Assembly (NCBI RefSeq): GCF_023053635.1
Contig: NC_086178.1
Coordinates: forward strand, 40,656,726-40,720,725
DNA: 64,000 nt
Origin: Elgaria multicarinata webbii
Lineage: Eukaryota > Chordata > Lepidosauria > Squamata > Anguidae
Reading direction: 5' to 3'
Position numbers and translations under genes: made by a program. Positions 45,922 to 57,145 of this stretch are shown here, one piece after another; the first letter of the stretch is position 1; each line of letters begins with the position of its first letter. Under the pieces are notes generated by a model. The model did no database searches. It worked only from the letters and a program-made list of their open reading frames with translations, and was not told where the DNA came from.

Positions 45922-46265
45922 TTTATTTATTTATTTATTTTATTACATTTTTATACTGCCCAATAGCCAAAGCTCTCTGGGCGGTTCACAAAAATTAAAA
46001 CCACAAAAAACATCCAACAGGTTAAAAACACAATTACGAAATACAGTATAAAAAGCGCAACCAGGATAAAACCACACAGCAAAGTTGATTATAAGATTAA
46101 AATACAGAGTTAAAACAGTAAAATTTAAATTTAAGTTAAAATTAAGTGTTAAAATACTGAGTGAATAAAAAGGTCTTCAGCTGGCGACGAAAGCAGTACA
46201 GTGTAGGCACCAGGTGGACCTCTCTGGGGAGCTCGTTCCACAACCGGGGTGCCACAGCGGAGAAA
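45922..46265 (-). mobile_element. L2 LINE 3' end, reversed
   Basis: (TTTA)n, 'ttacatttttatactgccca', 'ctctctgggcggttcac', a long UTR and then 'ggtcttcagctggcgacg' and 'gagctcgttccacaaccggg' give the reversed L2 tail, UTR and last codons. Confidence 0.85.
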
Positions 46266-46974
46266 ACATGTGCACAGTTGGATCAGGGCTGTACAAAGCT
46301 CCACATTTTAGGGGTTCAGTAGCAATCCTATGCATCCTACAATATATTCTGGAACGAGCCCCTAAGATTTAAAAAGCAATAAAATAACTAAAAATATAGG
46401 GATCTGCTTTCCCCATTCTGGATAACTGAAAACAAATGCTATTTTCATCTGAATGACTGCACCAAGCCATCCCCACTCATTCATGCTCACTGCCTTTCTT
46501 TATCCCCTACGTCCTCTGTACCGCATGACTCAGAATTTCTCATTGTCTTCCTGCTGTCAAACGTCTGACTCAACGCTGCACTGAAATCATGACAGCTTGA
46601 TCCAGTCAAGTTCCCAGAGGACTCTCGATCTTTGCGAGCTGGTACGCAAAGCCAGCTCATAGCAGTTATGCAAAGTAGATATTGATATTTTTATACATCA
46701 GATTAGGAAGGGCATGCCACATTTCTCTAAAGAACCTATCCCAAGCAAGATCAAGGAAGGCAGGTGGGAGAGAAGGTAGGTTTCCAAATGCCCCCTAATT
46801 TGACACTATGACACACTTTAAAAAGAAAAAAGAAAAGAAACCACGTCGATACATGTTGCTTTCAATTTGTATGCCTTAAAGTAGCTTGAGGCTTAATACA
46901 CAGAAAGTCCTCAACCGTGTAAGCTTTTCGTATAAACCTGGCTGTGTTTAATGTTAGCATGCCAGATCATCACC
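46266..46974. other. Intergenic, nothing recognised
   Basis: Ordinary sequence with a few A-rich runs; no repeat family or coding signal recognised. Confidence 0.4.
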
Positions 46975-47233
46975 CACCTAGGCCTGTTGTCTGGATTACT
47001 TCAATGAGCTATACATGGGGCTGCTTTTGAAAATGGTCCAGAAACTTCAGCCAATCCAAAACAGGGTAGCAAGACTGTTAATGGAGACTAGCCAATGAGA
47101 TCATACTATGCCAGTACTTTCGCAGCTGTGCTGGCTGCCAGTCCCTTTCTGGACCTGATTCAAAGTGGTAGCATTAACATCCAGAGCCCTAAATTGCTTG
47201 GGGCCAGGTTACCTGAAGGATCATCTTCTCAGT
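46975..47233 (+). mobile_element. L2 LINE coding fragment
   Basis: 'ctggattacttcaatgagct', 'atggtccagaaacttcagcc' and 'cttggggccaggttacctga' align with the 41165 copy but are more diverged. It is cut off at 47234 by the next element. Confidence 0.75.
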
Positions 47234-47436
47234 AGGGTGACCATATGAAAAGGAGGACAGGGCTCCTGTACCTTTAACAGTTGCATAGAAAAGGGAATTT
47301 CAGCAGCTGTCATTTGTATATATGGAGAACCTGGTGAAATCCCTTCTTCATCACAGCAGATAAAGCTGCAGGAGCTATACTAGAGTGACCAGATTCAAAA
47401 GAGGGCAGCTTTAACCGTTGTGATGAAGAGGAAATT
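47234..47436 (+). mobile_element. MITE, AGGGTGACCATATG family
   Basis: Left end 'agggtgaccatatgaaaagg' and body match the copies at 9561 and 53396. It sits against the L2 fragment at 47233, so it probably inserted into it. It is interrupted after 'gatgaagaggaaat' by an L2 tail. Confidence 0.75.
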
Positions 47437-47507
47437 TATTTATTTATTTATTTATTGCATTTATATACAGCAGCATAGCCAAAGCTCTCTGGGTGGTTTC
47501 CAAAAGC
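47437..47507 (-). mobile_element. L2 3' hairpin, reversed
   Basis: (TTTA)n then 'ttgcatttatatacagcagc' and 'atagccaaagctctctgggt' is a reversed L2 end following directly on the MITE. Confidence 0.65.
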
Positions 47508-47534
47508 ACTTTACAAGAGACCACAGGAAAAGTC

Positions 47535-47675
47535 AGGATTAAAGCTGTCCCAGCTATCCCGAGGAAAGGGAGTGATCATCCCCCCCTGCCCCTGTGATCC
47601 CCTGTGCATCATGTCGATACACAAGGATGATCCTGGGGAGATCCCTGGGATATCACCTGGTCTCGACATGTCCCT
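47535..47675. mobile_element. Right end of the GGGCATGTCTA DNA element
   Basis: 'cctgtgatcccctgtgcatc', 'acacaaggatgatcctgggg' and the terminus 'ctcgacatgtccct' parallel the right part of the complete element at 51735-52235. Confidence 0.6.
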
Positions 47676-49203
47676 ACTCTGTCTTCTTTCTTAGATGCCT
47701 TTTATTTCCATCAATGAATGGATGACAGAATGAAAGATGCCTGAAATACAGATGGAACAATTTAACAAAATCCATACAACTCTAAGACCATGCTAACACC
47801 ATTATTGATGCTAAATGCTAAATATCATTATTAATGCTGTCAGTCTGTTTCAGTGAATGGACATCAGCTGATCAGTAAACTAAACAGAACTTCCATGGCC
47901 CTTCTTAAACCCTGTTGAGCATTATGGAATGTCTCCCATTAATCTTACAGCCTTGTTGGCCCACTTGGCTATTCTACATTCTTTCATCACTCTTATCATT
48001 TTAAGGCCTGAAAAGACGGCTGTTTTGTCCTCCTCTGTAGATCTGATAATGAAAATCAGAGCCTTTTATTGTGTGCACGAAAGTCAGAGGTATAATATTT
48101 GCATACAAATGTGCTTGATCTTTCATGCAGAAAAAAATGTGTTGAAATTAAGTGGCAAAATATGGAATGCAATAGCAGTGATTTATGGAAGAAAACCCTC
48201 CCAACTGTCTTTAAGGGATTCTTGTCTGCAATGTTATGTTATAATGGAGCTGTTAAAAAGAAAAGAAAAGCTGCTATTGTTTTTTACTTCGTGAAGAAGA
48301 TAATTTTCAAATAAGGATATATATCCTGCAAGAAATTCTGTATGTGGAGTAAAGTGCAGATTACTTTTCACTGTCATTAGTGTCACACTCTCACACACAC
48401 ATCTAATTCAGTAATTATAGAACCTTGGTTTATTTTTAAGCAGCCCCAGACTTTGGCAACATCAATTATATCCATCAAGAAATGGACTGTTGCCAACATC
48501 ATTGAATTGGCTAAAGCACAACAATAGCTTATTATTATTAAGGGTACCAAGGGCGGGGGCGATATTTGTTTTAGAAACACTTTAATATAGGACCACTTCA
48601 GCTTGGAGCCTTGGATAGGCATTGAGAATTTTCAGACAGGCAGGAAATCATGTTTCCTTACTATCACTCTGCTTCCTGGTTCTCTTCTGAAATAAGAACA
48701 AGTAGAATCACACATGGAAGAAAGGGGGGAGCAGCAACCACGTGGCCCATTCAGTTTAGTGGGACACCGCTCCCTAGTGGGCATTCAATAGCACAACTCC
48801 TGCACACAGCAGGAAATAGCAACAAATATCACTTTAAGTCAAAAAAGTCGGTTTTTGGAGTCTTATTTTGTGATGGGAAAAAAGAGCAGAAGGAGCAGGA
48901 GATGCCCGAGAGGATCACTGTGTTATCAAAATCATCCATGAACATCTGTGAGGGGCCAGTCATGAATGTGCTATAAAACACTCATCTGAAGAAGTTCATA
49001 GTACTTCAGTTTGGAAATCAAATTAGAGCTTTGCTTTATTTTCCAAAGTTTTGGATGTGTTGCCTTGGGCTCTACCACACTCCTGCTTCGCTCTTTACGG
49101 AGTGACACACTTAATTGAAATATGAAAGTGTTCATTGTGGTGCTCGTGTGTACCCTATTATCTCTATATATCCATCTGTGTGTCTGGCAACACACACAGA
49201 GCG
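47676..49203. other. Intergenic, nothing recognised
   Basis: A 121-codon ORF (47929-48294) has no recognisable domain. No repeat family identified. Confidence 0.4.
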
Positions 49204-49389
49204 CCTGTTCAGACTACGCACTAAGCCATGGTTAGGCTGCTAAACCTTTTGTACAAAATGGTTAGTGAGCATGTTTAAATTGTGGTTAAGTAGCCACCAT
49301 GGTTAGGAATGCGTCACATGACACGCTAAGCCATAATGTTCAGCTCAAACTGCTTAACCACCATGATTTAGTATGCCATCTGAACAGGG
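49204..49389. mobile_element. 186-bp MITE, CCTGTTCAGA ends
   Basis: 'cctgttcagactacgcacta' at the left mirrors 'tatgccatctgaacaggg' at the right; the interior repeats 'ccatggtta' and 'ggttaag' in both orientations. Confidence 0.6.
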
Positions 49390-49674
49390 TCAGGCACACA
49401 AAACACACACACACACCAAATAACACTGGGTGCTTGCAGATGGAGGACTCCTAGCACTAACCATGCAGATGGGGCCTGGATAATATACCAAGCCTCTCTA
49501 TGCAGCTGTCTCTCTCTGACTGATTTCTCCCCCTTGGACTTGCTTGCATGCATTTTAATGCTGAGCTTATAATGAGCATACCCCTTTTGTATTCATGTAG
49601 GTGGCTAACATCCTATACTCAGAGATTTAGCATAGATAACTGCATTTATCTATGCAATTTATTCCTGTTCTCTG

Positions 49675-50060
49675 TTCTTTAACCAGTTACTGATCCATAA
49701 GAGTACCCCTCCTCTTATTTCATGATGGCTAAATTTGCCCATAAGTCTTTGGTGAGGGACTTTATCAAATGCCTTTTGGAAGTCCAAGTAAACGATGTCC
49801 ACCAGATCACCTCATGTATATTGACACTCTGAAAGAACTCTAAAAGGTTAGTGAGACAGGACTTACCTTTGAAGAAGCCATGTTGATTCTTTTTTCAGCA
49901 GGGCTTGTCCTTCAATACAGTTACAAATTTTGTCTTTAATAATGCTTTTCCCCAATTTATCTAGAAGAGACGTTAAGATAATCGGACTGTGATTTCCCAG
50001 AAACACCCCTCCCCCGGATCCCTTTAAAAAATTGATGCTACATTGGCCATAAGTCTATCT
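49675..50060 (-). mobile_element. CR1-clade LINE RT fragment, reversed
   Basis: On the - strand the sequence reads [19 protein letters not shown] (RT motif A), then GKFSHHEIRGG and WISNWLKNR. It is more diverged than the copy at 21750 and of a different subfamily (LDFQKAFD rather than LDFSKAFD). Only the part around motif A survives. Confidence 0.75.
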
Positions 50061-50246
50061 CAACACAACACACATATTTCAAGTACAGAGGCATAAGATC
50101 TTTCTGGACAAGACATCATTAAGGCATAGCACCATATGGCCCAAAGGCAGGAATAGATAGGAGAAGCAAACAGTGCAATAGCAGAAAATCATGTGTGAAG
50201 TAAAGAGAAAGTAAAGATGGAAATAATAACAATTTACTGAAGCCTA

Positions 50247-50325
50247 CTCTTTTTGTAAACCACCTAGAGAGCTTTGGCTATTGGGCAGTATAAAAATGCA
50301 GTAAATAAATAAATAAATAAATAAA
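50247..50325 (+). mobile_element. L2 3' hairpin and tail
   Basis: 'gtaaaccacctagagagctt', 'tggctattgggcagtataaa' and (AATA)n. Confidence 0.8.
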
Positions 50326-51049
50326 ATACTCTGTAAAGACTATGCAGTCATAGCTGATATATGGAAGAACCAGTGGAGCAGGAACTTCAGAAAGAGAACA
50401 ACAAAGATGGATGAGTTCAGCAGAGGCAATTGGAGGTGCATATCCATCAATCCCTGATGTGGGAGTCTATCAGAGCAGAACCATGCAAGCTGTTGTTTTC
50501 AGGCATCAAAGCCAGGAACGGGAACTGCAAGGCGCTTATCCAAGCATTTTAAACAAAGGGAATTCCCATTATGCGATCTCTTCTCTGAGAATGTTATATT
50601 ACATAGCATTTTATCTCCCACCCCCCATGTTTTTGTACTTTTAATGTGATTTCAGGTTCTTAGGGATCATTCGGCAGAGCCTGTAGGCAAGCCATGGAAG
50701 GGCAGACACCAAAGGTTCTTAATTTGTATCGCCCTTGGGGAACTTGATTCTTCTGTCTATTCCATGTCACTGAAGTGGAAAGGCTCATTGAGATGCAAGA
50801 GACCCCAAACATAATGCAAAGAGGAGACCTATATAACAACGTAACAATGTACGGCCTTTTATGCATTTGTGGCAGAAATGTACTGTGTCTTGCAAAACTT
50901 TAATTTCTTGTCATTTATTGAGTTGGAACGTAGCTCCATCCAGATGCTTATATTTTATTCTGCAGCAGGTCAACATTGTCAAGAAAATGTGTAGTTTTTC
51001 AAACAGAGGACAGCAACATCTTTACTTGTGCAGACTTTATACTGTTAGT
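50326..51049. other. Intergenic, nothing recognised
   Basis: Short ORFs only, without domains. Confidence 0.4.
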
Positions 51050-51238
51050 TTTACCCTACCCTGTGCCTGCTTACCCTACCCTGTGCCTGTTTGCATTCTC
51101 TTCCCCTCCTTATTGTTTTACTATGATTTTATTAGATTGTAAGCCTATGCGGCAGAGTCTTGCTATTTATTGTTTTACTCTGTACAGCACCATGTACATT
51201 GATGGTGCTATATAAATAAATAAATAATAATAATACAA
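51050..51238 (+). mobile_element. L2-like 3' end, (AAT)n-tailed subfamily
   Basis: 'gtaagcctatgcggcagagt', 'cttgctatttattg' and 'gatggtgctatataaataaa' match, in reverse, the tail of 37405-38140. Its left part has a short duplication 'taccctaccctgtgcctg'. Confidence 0.8.
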
Positions 51239-51312
51239 GCGGGATACAGGTAGATTTTAATAACTTTCACATCAACCATACAAAGGCAGAGTACACATGG
51301 AATTGTGTCACC

Positions 51313-51464
51313 AGGGGGGATCTACACTACTGCTTTAACGCACTTTAAAGCACTTTGAAAACATTTTGACAACTGTATACGGAGTGTGTCCTGGGCCCCA
51401 ACAGTTGTCAAAACTGTTATAAAGCGCTTTAAAGCACTTTAAAGCAGCAGTGTAGTTCCTGCCT
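51313..51464. mobile_element. Palindromic MITE, GGATCTACACTACTGC family
   Basis: Second full copy of the hairpin element at 8632-8773: 'gatctacactactgctttaa' mirrors 'gcagcagtgtagttcctgcc'. Confidence 0.7.
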
Positions 51465-51582
51465 TGCACTCTTTTACTAATAGCAAAATACATTTTCTTT
51501 TCTTTTTTTGTATAAGACATTTTAGGTGTGAATAAACTAGGATAGGTAGATGTTAAGAATATAGAGCTTTCTAATCATAAGC

Positions 51583-52350
51583 ACATAAGAGGAGCCGTGC
51601 TGGATCTGACCAAAGGCCCATCCAGTCCAGCATTCTGTTCATAGAATGGTGAACCAAAAGCCTGTGGGAAGCCCACAGGTAGGGCATGAATGCAATAGCA
51701 CCTTTCTGCTCATATCCCCCAGTGTACTGTCTCTGGGCATGTCTAGACCATGGGAGCGGGGGAGGATCTTACGATATTCTGATCGCGAGATCCTCCCCTT
51801 TGTCCACACGCACGTGCAACATCCTGGGAGGAAGGAGGGATGTCGCACCCACCATTTTCTTTTTTACAGATGGATGAGCGCACATGTGCTCCAACGAAAA
51901 GTGAATTTGGTGTTTTTTAAAAAGCACCCACTCCCGCTCCTCCCACCCCCAATGGGCACAGAGCACCTGAAGAGCTCCGTGCGCTGTGCCCAGTTCCCAC
52001 CTCCTTGTGTTTACTCACAGGGAGGCAGGACAAAGCCGGGACAGGCGTCCACACCTCCCGTGGTCTTGGGATGATCCCGAGACCATGGGAAGAATCAAGC
52101 TAAAAGCCAGCCCATTTATCCTGGGGAAATGGAGGGATCATCCCTCAATGACCCCAGGATCCCCTGTGCGTCATATGGATGCACAGGGATGATCCTGGGA
52201 CGATCATCAGGATAAGGACTAGTGTAGACATGTCCTCTGATACTGGAGGCAATATACGGATATAACAACAAGGTGGTCCCAGTCTGGATGGCCTTCCTCA
52301 CACCTGCTGTTTCCTTTTTAGAAAGCCATTTTCTTGGGTTTGGCCATTCT
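51583..52350 (-). mobile_element. CR1-like LINE tail, split by a nested element
   Basis: The reversed TTATGTTC-type tail runs from 51583 ('cataagaggagccgtgctgg') to 51734 and resumes at 52236 ('tctgatactggaggcaatat'). The copy at 45229-45470 has the corresponding region uninterrupted ('attgcttatgatcctagaag'), which shows that 51735-52235 is a later insertion. Confidence 0.7.
51735..52235. mobile_element. 501-bp non-autonomous DNA element, nested
   Basis: GGGCATGTCTA at the left and TAGACATGTCC at the right are inverted repeats with one mismatch; TCT (or TCTG if the first G is flank) is duplicated on both sides. The interior has several hairpins ('gggaggatcttacgatattc', 'gcgagatcctcccc'; 'gcacagggatgatcctggga'). 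A 3-bp duplication suggests PIF/Harbinger, tentatively. Confidence 0.7.
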
Positions 52351-52837
52351 CCTTAGAGTTACATAGTACCAATTGAACAGCCGGTACTATTGAATATCCC
52401 CCCTCAGTTGATATGTCAGTACCTCATTGAAAGAACTAAATCAGAGTCACCCCGAGGAAGCTGTTGGCCTTTACATGAACTTCTACACGCCTTTGATGTC
52501 TCCCTTCCCCTTTCATTTGTGATTTGCTGCCTTCCTCTCTTCCCTTCTTAGGAAGGAGAGAATGCCAGCCAAGCAGGTGCAGGGGAAAAGCTTGTTTGTT
52601 TTTTCTAAACAGATCCCAATTTCCAGTGATTTGCAATGCTTGTCAGGCATCAAAATCAACACACTGGAACACTCAGGGAACTCATATACACGTTTTCAGA
52701 AAACTAGATACAGAAATGCTGGGTTTGCTATGGGCATATAGCATTTAAAGATTATTTTGAATAAATCTAACTTCATTCCATTAAAGCATTGAAGAGATAA
52801 TTCCTCCAAGAATCAGCTTTAAAGAAAGAACACAAAT

Positions 52838-52912
52838 GCTTTAAGGTGGATTCCTGCATTGAGCAGGGGGCTGGTCTTGATGGCCTTATAGGCCCCTTCC
52901 GACTTGACTATG
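52838..52912 (+). mobile_element. CR1 LINE 3' tail
   Basis: 'ggtggattcctgcattgagc', 'cttgatggccttataggccc' and 'cttccgacttgactatga' match the end of the CR1 at 21750-24144. Confidence 0.8.
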
Positions 52913-53395
52913 AATGTAATTGGGTGCGGGAGACAGTAACAGTAACATCCTATACAGCTGTGGGCAGAGTAGGGCTTGCAGGATCTACTTGGGTTTTTTA
53001 CTAGAACCTCAAGATCCACCAACCAGAACCTGGTGCAAAAGACATAGAGTTAAGACTTCTAAGCACGGGAATTTGTTTTGAGTAGCAGAACTAAATGGAG
53101 TTCATAGTCCTTCCACACACAAATCCATTCCTGGTTATCTCAAGCTTTTTCTTTCTTTCTTTTTAAATTCAGTAATATAATTTAGTGCTGGTAATGGGGG
53201 CAGAGAGGAGAGTCATTTTTTCTTAGCATTATTGTTAAATGACTGGGAGTCAGAAAGTCTTACCCATTTACTTCAGAGTAGTCAACAATTTATTAGTAGA
53301 CCCAGATCTACCTTCTGTGTTGCTGTGCAGTACCAGAAACACAGGTGCACAGGAAAGTCTATAAACCCCCATCGATTTGACAAGTGTAATTATTT
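52913..53395. other. Intergenic, nothing recognised
   Basis: Last stretch before the SCG2-proximal MITE; no conserved signal recognised. Confidence 0.4.
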
Positions 53396-53698
53396 AGGGT
53401 GACCATATGAAAAGGAGGACAGGGCTCCTGTATCTTTAACAGTTGTATTAAAAGGGAATGTCAGCAGGTGTCATTTGTATATATGGAGAGCCTGGTGAAA
53501 TTTCCTCTTCATCACAACAGTTAAAACTGCAGGTGCCCTGCCCTCTTTTAAATCTGGTCACTCTAGTATGGCTCCTGCAGCTTTAACTGCTAGGATGAAG
53601 AGGGAATTTCACCAGGTGCTGCATGCATACACCTGTTGAAATTCCCTTTTCAGTACAACTGTTAAAGATACAGGAGCCCTGTCCTCCTTTTCATATGG
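53396..53698 (+). mobile_element. MITE, AGGGTGACCATATG family, nearly complete
   Basis: The left end 'agggtgaccatatgaaaagg' and right part 'caggagccctgtcctccttt' plus 'tcatatgg' are inverted repeats; the middle repeats 'gaaattccctcttcatcaca' in both orientations. The last bases of the right end are replaced by the Bov-B piece that follows. Confidence 0.8.
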
Positions 53699-53752
53699 CT
53701 GGTCCATGAAGTCACGAAGAGTCGGAAGCGATTGATCGAATAAACAACATCC
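53699..53752 (+). mobile_element. Bov-B 3' end fragment
   Basis: 'tggtccatgaagtcacgaag' then 'agtcggaagcgattgatcga' is the Bov-B 3' end, joined directly to the MITE about 210 bp upstream of the SCG2 CRE. Confidence 0.7.
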
Positions 53753-53961
53753 CTTGATAATTATTCCTTTTTCTAAGGTGGATTTCACTGGCTGCCTGAC
53801 CGCAAAGGAGAATGCAGTTCTCCCTAGAGGAAGGCAGGTGGCGGAAACGTACAAAGGAAGCCTCTCCCCAAACACCCCCAAACTACGCTTTTTCTGTAGC
53901 CTTCTTTCTCAATAGCTCAGCTGCGCCTTTTTTTCCTTTCTTTTTTCTTGGCCGGCTGAGG

Positions 53962-53969
53962 TGACGTCA
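53962..53969 (+). promoter_or_regulatory. Consensus CRE of the SCG2 promoter
   Basis: TGACGTCA is a perfect cAMP response element, about 41 bp upstream of the TATA-like box and roughly 70 bp before the estimated transcription start. Mammalian SCG2 promoters carry the same consensus CRE at about this distance, where it mediates cAMP and CREB-type induction. Confidence 0.85.
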
Positions 53970-54002
53970 GTATGGCAGTGGAGAGAGTCAGGTGATGTAC
54001 AC

Positions 54003-54009
54003 TATAAGC
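54003..54009 (+). promoter_or_regulatory. TATA-like box of SCG2
   Basis: TATAAGC lies between the CRE and the putative exon 1 and would place transcription start near 54030-54035. Confidence 0.65.
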
Positions 54010-54032
54010 GGAGGGAGCTGTCCTGGTGCTGA

Positions 54033-54100
54033 AAACAGTCCATAAACTCGCAGCGGACAGATAGCGAAGAGACCATGCTTTAGGTTGCCTCTGCACACAG
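54033..54100 (+). other. SCG2: SCG2 exon 1 (5' UTR)
   Basis: The end is set by a consensus splice donor, CACAG|gtaagc, at 54100/54101. The start is estimated from the TATA-like box and is not exact. The exon is non-coding, as in mammalian SCG2, where the whole prohormone is in the second exon. Confidence 0.65.
54075..54083 (+). promoter_or_regulatory. Two-codon upstream ORF (ATG CTT TAG)
   Basis: An ATG with A at -3 opens a frame of only two codons before TAG, within exon 1 and upstream of the splice junction. A minimal uORF of this type could reduce or regulate translation of SCG2. Whether other species keep it is unknown to me. Confidence 0.5.
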
Positions 54101-55973
54101 GTAAGCAGATCTACTTTGTCTTTAACTGAAAAACAAAAATAGAATAGAAGACCGAATGCATATTCTCTCTATCGGCAGCTTCCACCGCAGGCTAAATCAA
54201 CAAAAGGACATGGTATGGATTGGAAACCCCTGAAATTGCAACCTGATGCTCTTTGCTTCGCAACACAGAAACAGGGTTTTACTCAGCAATTTCCTTCTCA
54301 CCTTGTGGTTTGATAATGGATACTAAATACAACAAGAAAAAAGGGGGGAATGTTGATTTCAGATAATAGGTGTGCAAACCAATAATATTGTGGTAGTATA
54401 CTCTAAATATGATCTTGGTGATTTCGCTCTTAGTACATCATCAGCATGTATAGGTGAAGCGTAATGTCTTTAGTGAGTGTAATTAAATCTCAGGGGGAAA
54501 GCAAAAAACACCTAAAGACTAATATTTCAGTGTTTAATTCTGATTTAAGTAAAAGAGTAAGCATTCATAAATAAGAAAGGCACACTGGATCTCTGCATAT
54601 CCTTTAGAGAAAACTATTATTGAACTGTCTTCATAATGGATCAAATTCCATAGCTGAAACCTTCAGTTCACTGAAGATACTGAGAAATTTACTACTAATG
54701 CAGTGACAATGTTTCTACTTTATAAATGCCATGTGAATTAAAGTAAACCAGAAGATTTTAAATAAATAAATAAATAAATAAACAAACGGTTATTTGGAAG
54801 TATAACAACTGAATCTGCACAATGTAAACCCACAGGAAGTAGAAAAGTGAAAATAATAATACAGCTGCCATTAAAACATCCCTTAAATAGCCTCTTTAAA
54901 CTGTTTAAATTAAAAGGATGCAGCTAAGACTGAATCATATCATGAGGCATCAAAGAAAATTGAAAAATTTCACAATATTAATTTTCAATTTATTCTGCCA
55001 TTTGTATTTGAAACTTAAAGTTGAGTTTCAGCTGGGTATGAGAAAAAGTAATTTACATTCTCAAGTGCAAAGTTTTATAGTCCAGAGTGCAAGATAAAAA
55101 GGAAGAAGCTATGTTTTCAATATTTCAAAACAAACACAGAACACAGCAAACAAATAAAGAACAATGCTATGATGCTGCTTTTGACTTAGTAAAATTGTAG
55201 TCAAACTATAATCCAAATGTTGCCTGAATGTATCTGTGGTGTTGTTTTAATTAGGTATACAGATATTATTATGTTTTGGTCCAGTTCATAAGTACATGAA
55301 ATCTGTTGTACTGAAAATGATTCTGACTTTGGTGAAATATAGGGCTGCAATCTCTTCCGTAGCAGAAGAACAGTGTTTCCCATTCATTAAAGACCTTCTT
55401 AAGGCAGAATCCTCCTTGCTGTTTTGAAGTGCTTTTGAATCAATATTTTCCTCTGCATCCAGTCTTGAGAATTAACAAATTATAAGGCAGCATATGGGGG
55501 TATTCAAAGTTCTCATTTGTGGCATCACTGGGAGGAAACAAGGTAATTTTGTGGAACTAGATGGTACTTTAATTCCCTCAGTATGAGGAATTATTTCATA
55601 CTGTGTTGCGAAAAACCCCAACCTTGTTTGAATAGCATAACAAATCCACTGTAATTTTCTACTTAGAGCAGTGGGTGTGTGCTGGCATTAGACTTTTTTT
55701 CCCCTGCCTCATGAATTACTGGCGTATCAACAGGATATTTTACAGAGTGCAGAGAGGAGGAAAAAAATGAATGACTGAAAAAGGTGAAATCAGGCAAAGA
55801 CTATTTTCTCTCTGGCACAGTTTTGATTTACCATGGCTTGTTTGTTATTCAAAAGAGAAAAGAATCTCTCAGAGATCCCAGATTTCTATTCAGCTAGATT
55901 GAACTGGATAGGAAAACTTGAATTGTTCCCTTACCCCTGTAACCTGAAGTAATGATCTACTAAAACAAACACT

Positions 55974-56010
55974 CGTGTGTGTGTGTGTGTGTGCGTGCGT
56001 GCGCGTGTGT
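55974..56010. repeat. (GT)n microsatellite in SCG2 intron 1
   Basis: GT run with GC interruptions. Confidence 0.9.
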
Positions 56011-56386
56011 GAATTATCTAATTGAGTTCTATGACAACCGTATAGGCAAAGCCTCATTTGTGTCCAGCCTCACCACCAGGACTCCGTCTGTATGTGCATT
56101 TTCATGGATCATATCAAGTAGGAATAGATAAAAACATCGTTCATTAGCTCATCTCTTCACCAATGAGTAACTAAGAGAGTTCCCACACAACAGGGAGAGG
56201 AGTGAAAAGCTTCTACATCAGACAGTATTATTTCCATGCAAACAAAACCTCTCCATGTGAGTTGTTCTAGAAATTAAGCAGTGCACTATCCATAGCTTTA
56301 CACTAACCATAGCTTTACAATGAACTATACTGCTCACCACCCACTCCCATGGAAAATATGCAAATAGATGCTGTAGAACACAGATT

Positions 56387-56507
56387 GGCAAGCTGGTGCA
56401 CTCCAGATATTGTTTGGACTACAACTCCCATAATCCCTTACCAATGGCCATGCTGACTGGGCTGATGGGAGTTGTAATTCAAACCACCTGGATGTTGATA
56501 GCTTGCC
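56387..56507. mobile_element. Palindromic MITE in SCG2 intron
   Basis: 'ttgtttggactacaactccc' is mirrored by 'gggagttgtaattcaaacca', and 'ggcaagct' by 'agcttgcc'. The copy at 57917-58058 is of the same family. Confidence 0.7.
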
Positions 56508-57077
56508 TACTCCTGCCGTGTATAGATCTCCAAATAAACAAACATCTGACTAATAATGGTTATGTTTGGGACATGGTAGGCTGCATATGGCTCCTTCCTG
56601 ATACAAACAGGAAAAGTAAACCTCCTTCCACTATTAATAGGTTCCCAAAAGAATATGGCCACAATCCAGCAGAAAGAAGGTTCAATTGAGTGAGTGGAAA
56701 TTGCTTTAGACTGCCCAATTCAGTACCAGACTGTGTCCTTTCCTTTTAACGCTTGGCTTGCTTAGATCTATTTGAGGGGGAAAACATTTCTTCAATAAAA
56801 GCATGCAGCAAGTGCAATATTATGGAAGCATGTTTTCAAAAAGCAATGACCCTTTAGCTTGCCAAGCTAATATTTGGTATCAGCCTTGTCACTACCTCTC
56901 AGATAATTAGTCACTTGGCATATTTGTCCGCAATTGACAGGTACTTGCCACACTTTAAAGTCATAGCAAAGGCTATAAAATACAGATTCTTAGCTAATGG
57001 AATAAATTATGTGCATCAATAAAATGTATACATACTTATTTATTTCTATCTATCTATTTTCCATAAACATATTCAAG

Positions 57078-57145
57078 CTGGGTCAGATCCAGACTTAGTC
57101 ATACTTAGAGTAGACCCATTGAAAACAATGAGACTTAAGTTATTC
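57078..57145. mobile_element. Short repeat ('caatcctatgcatg' family) fragment
   Basis: 'cagacttagtcatacttaga' followed by 'gtagacccattgaaaacaat' is an inverse-oriented relative of 18937-19002. Confidence 0.35.

Noticed and set aside
1-53700. Exons of AP1S3, expected upstream of SCG2 from mammalian synteny
   Set aside because: No adaptin-sigma-like translation was seen in any frame; the gene is probably farther away.
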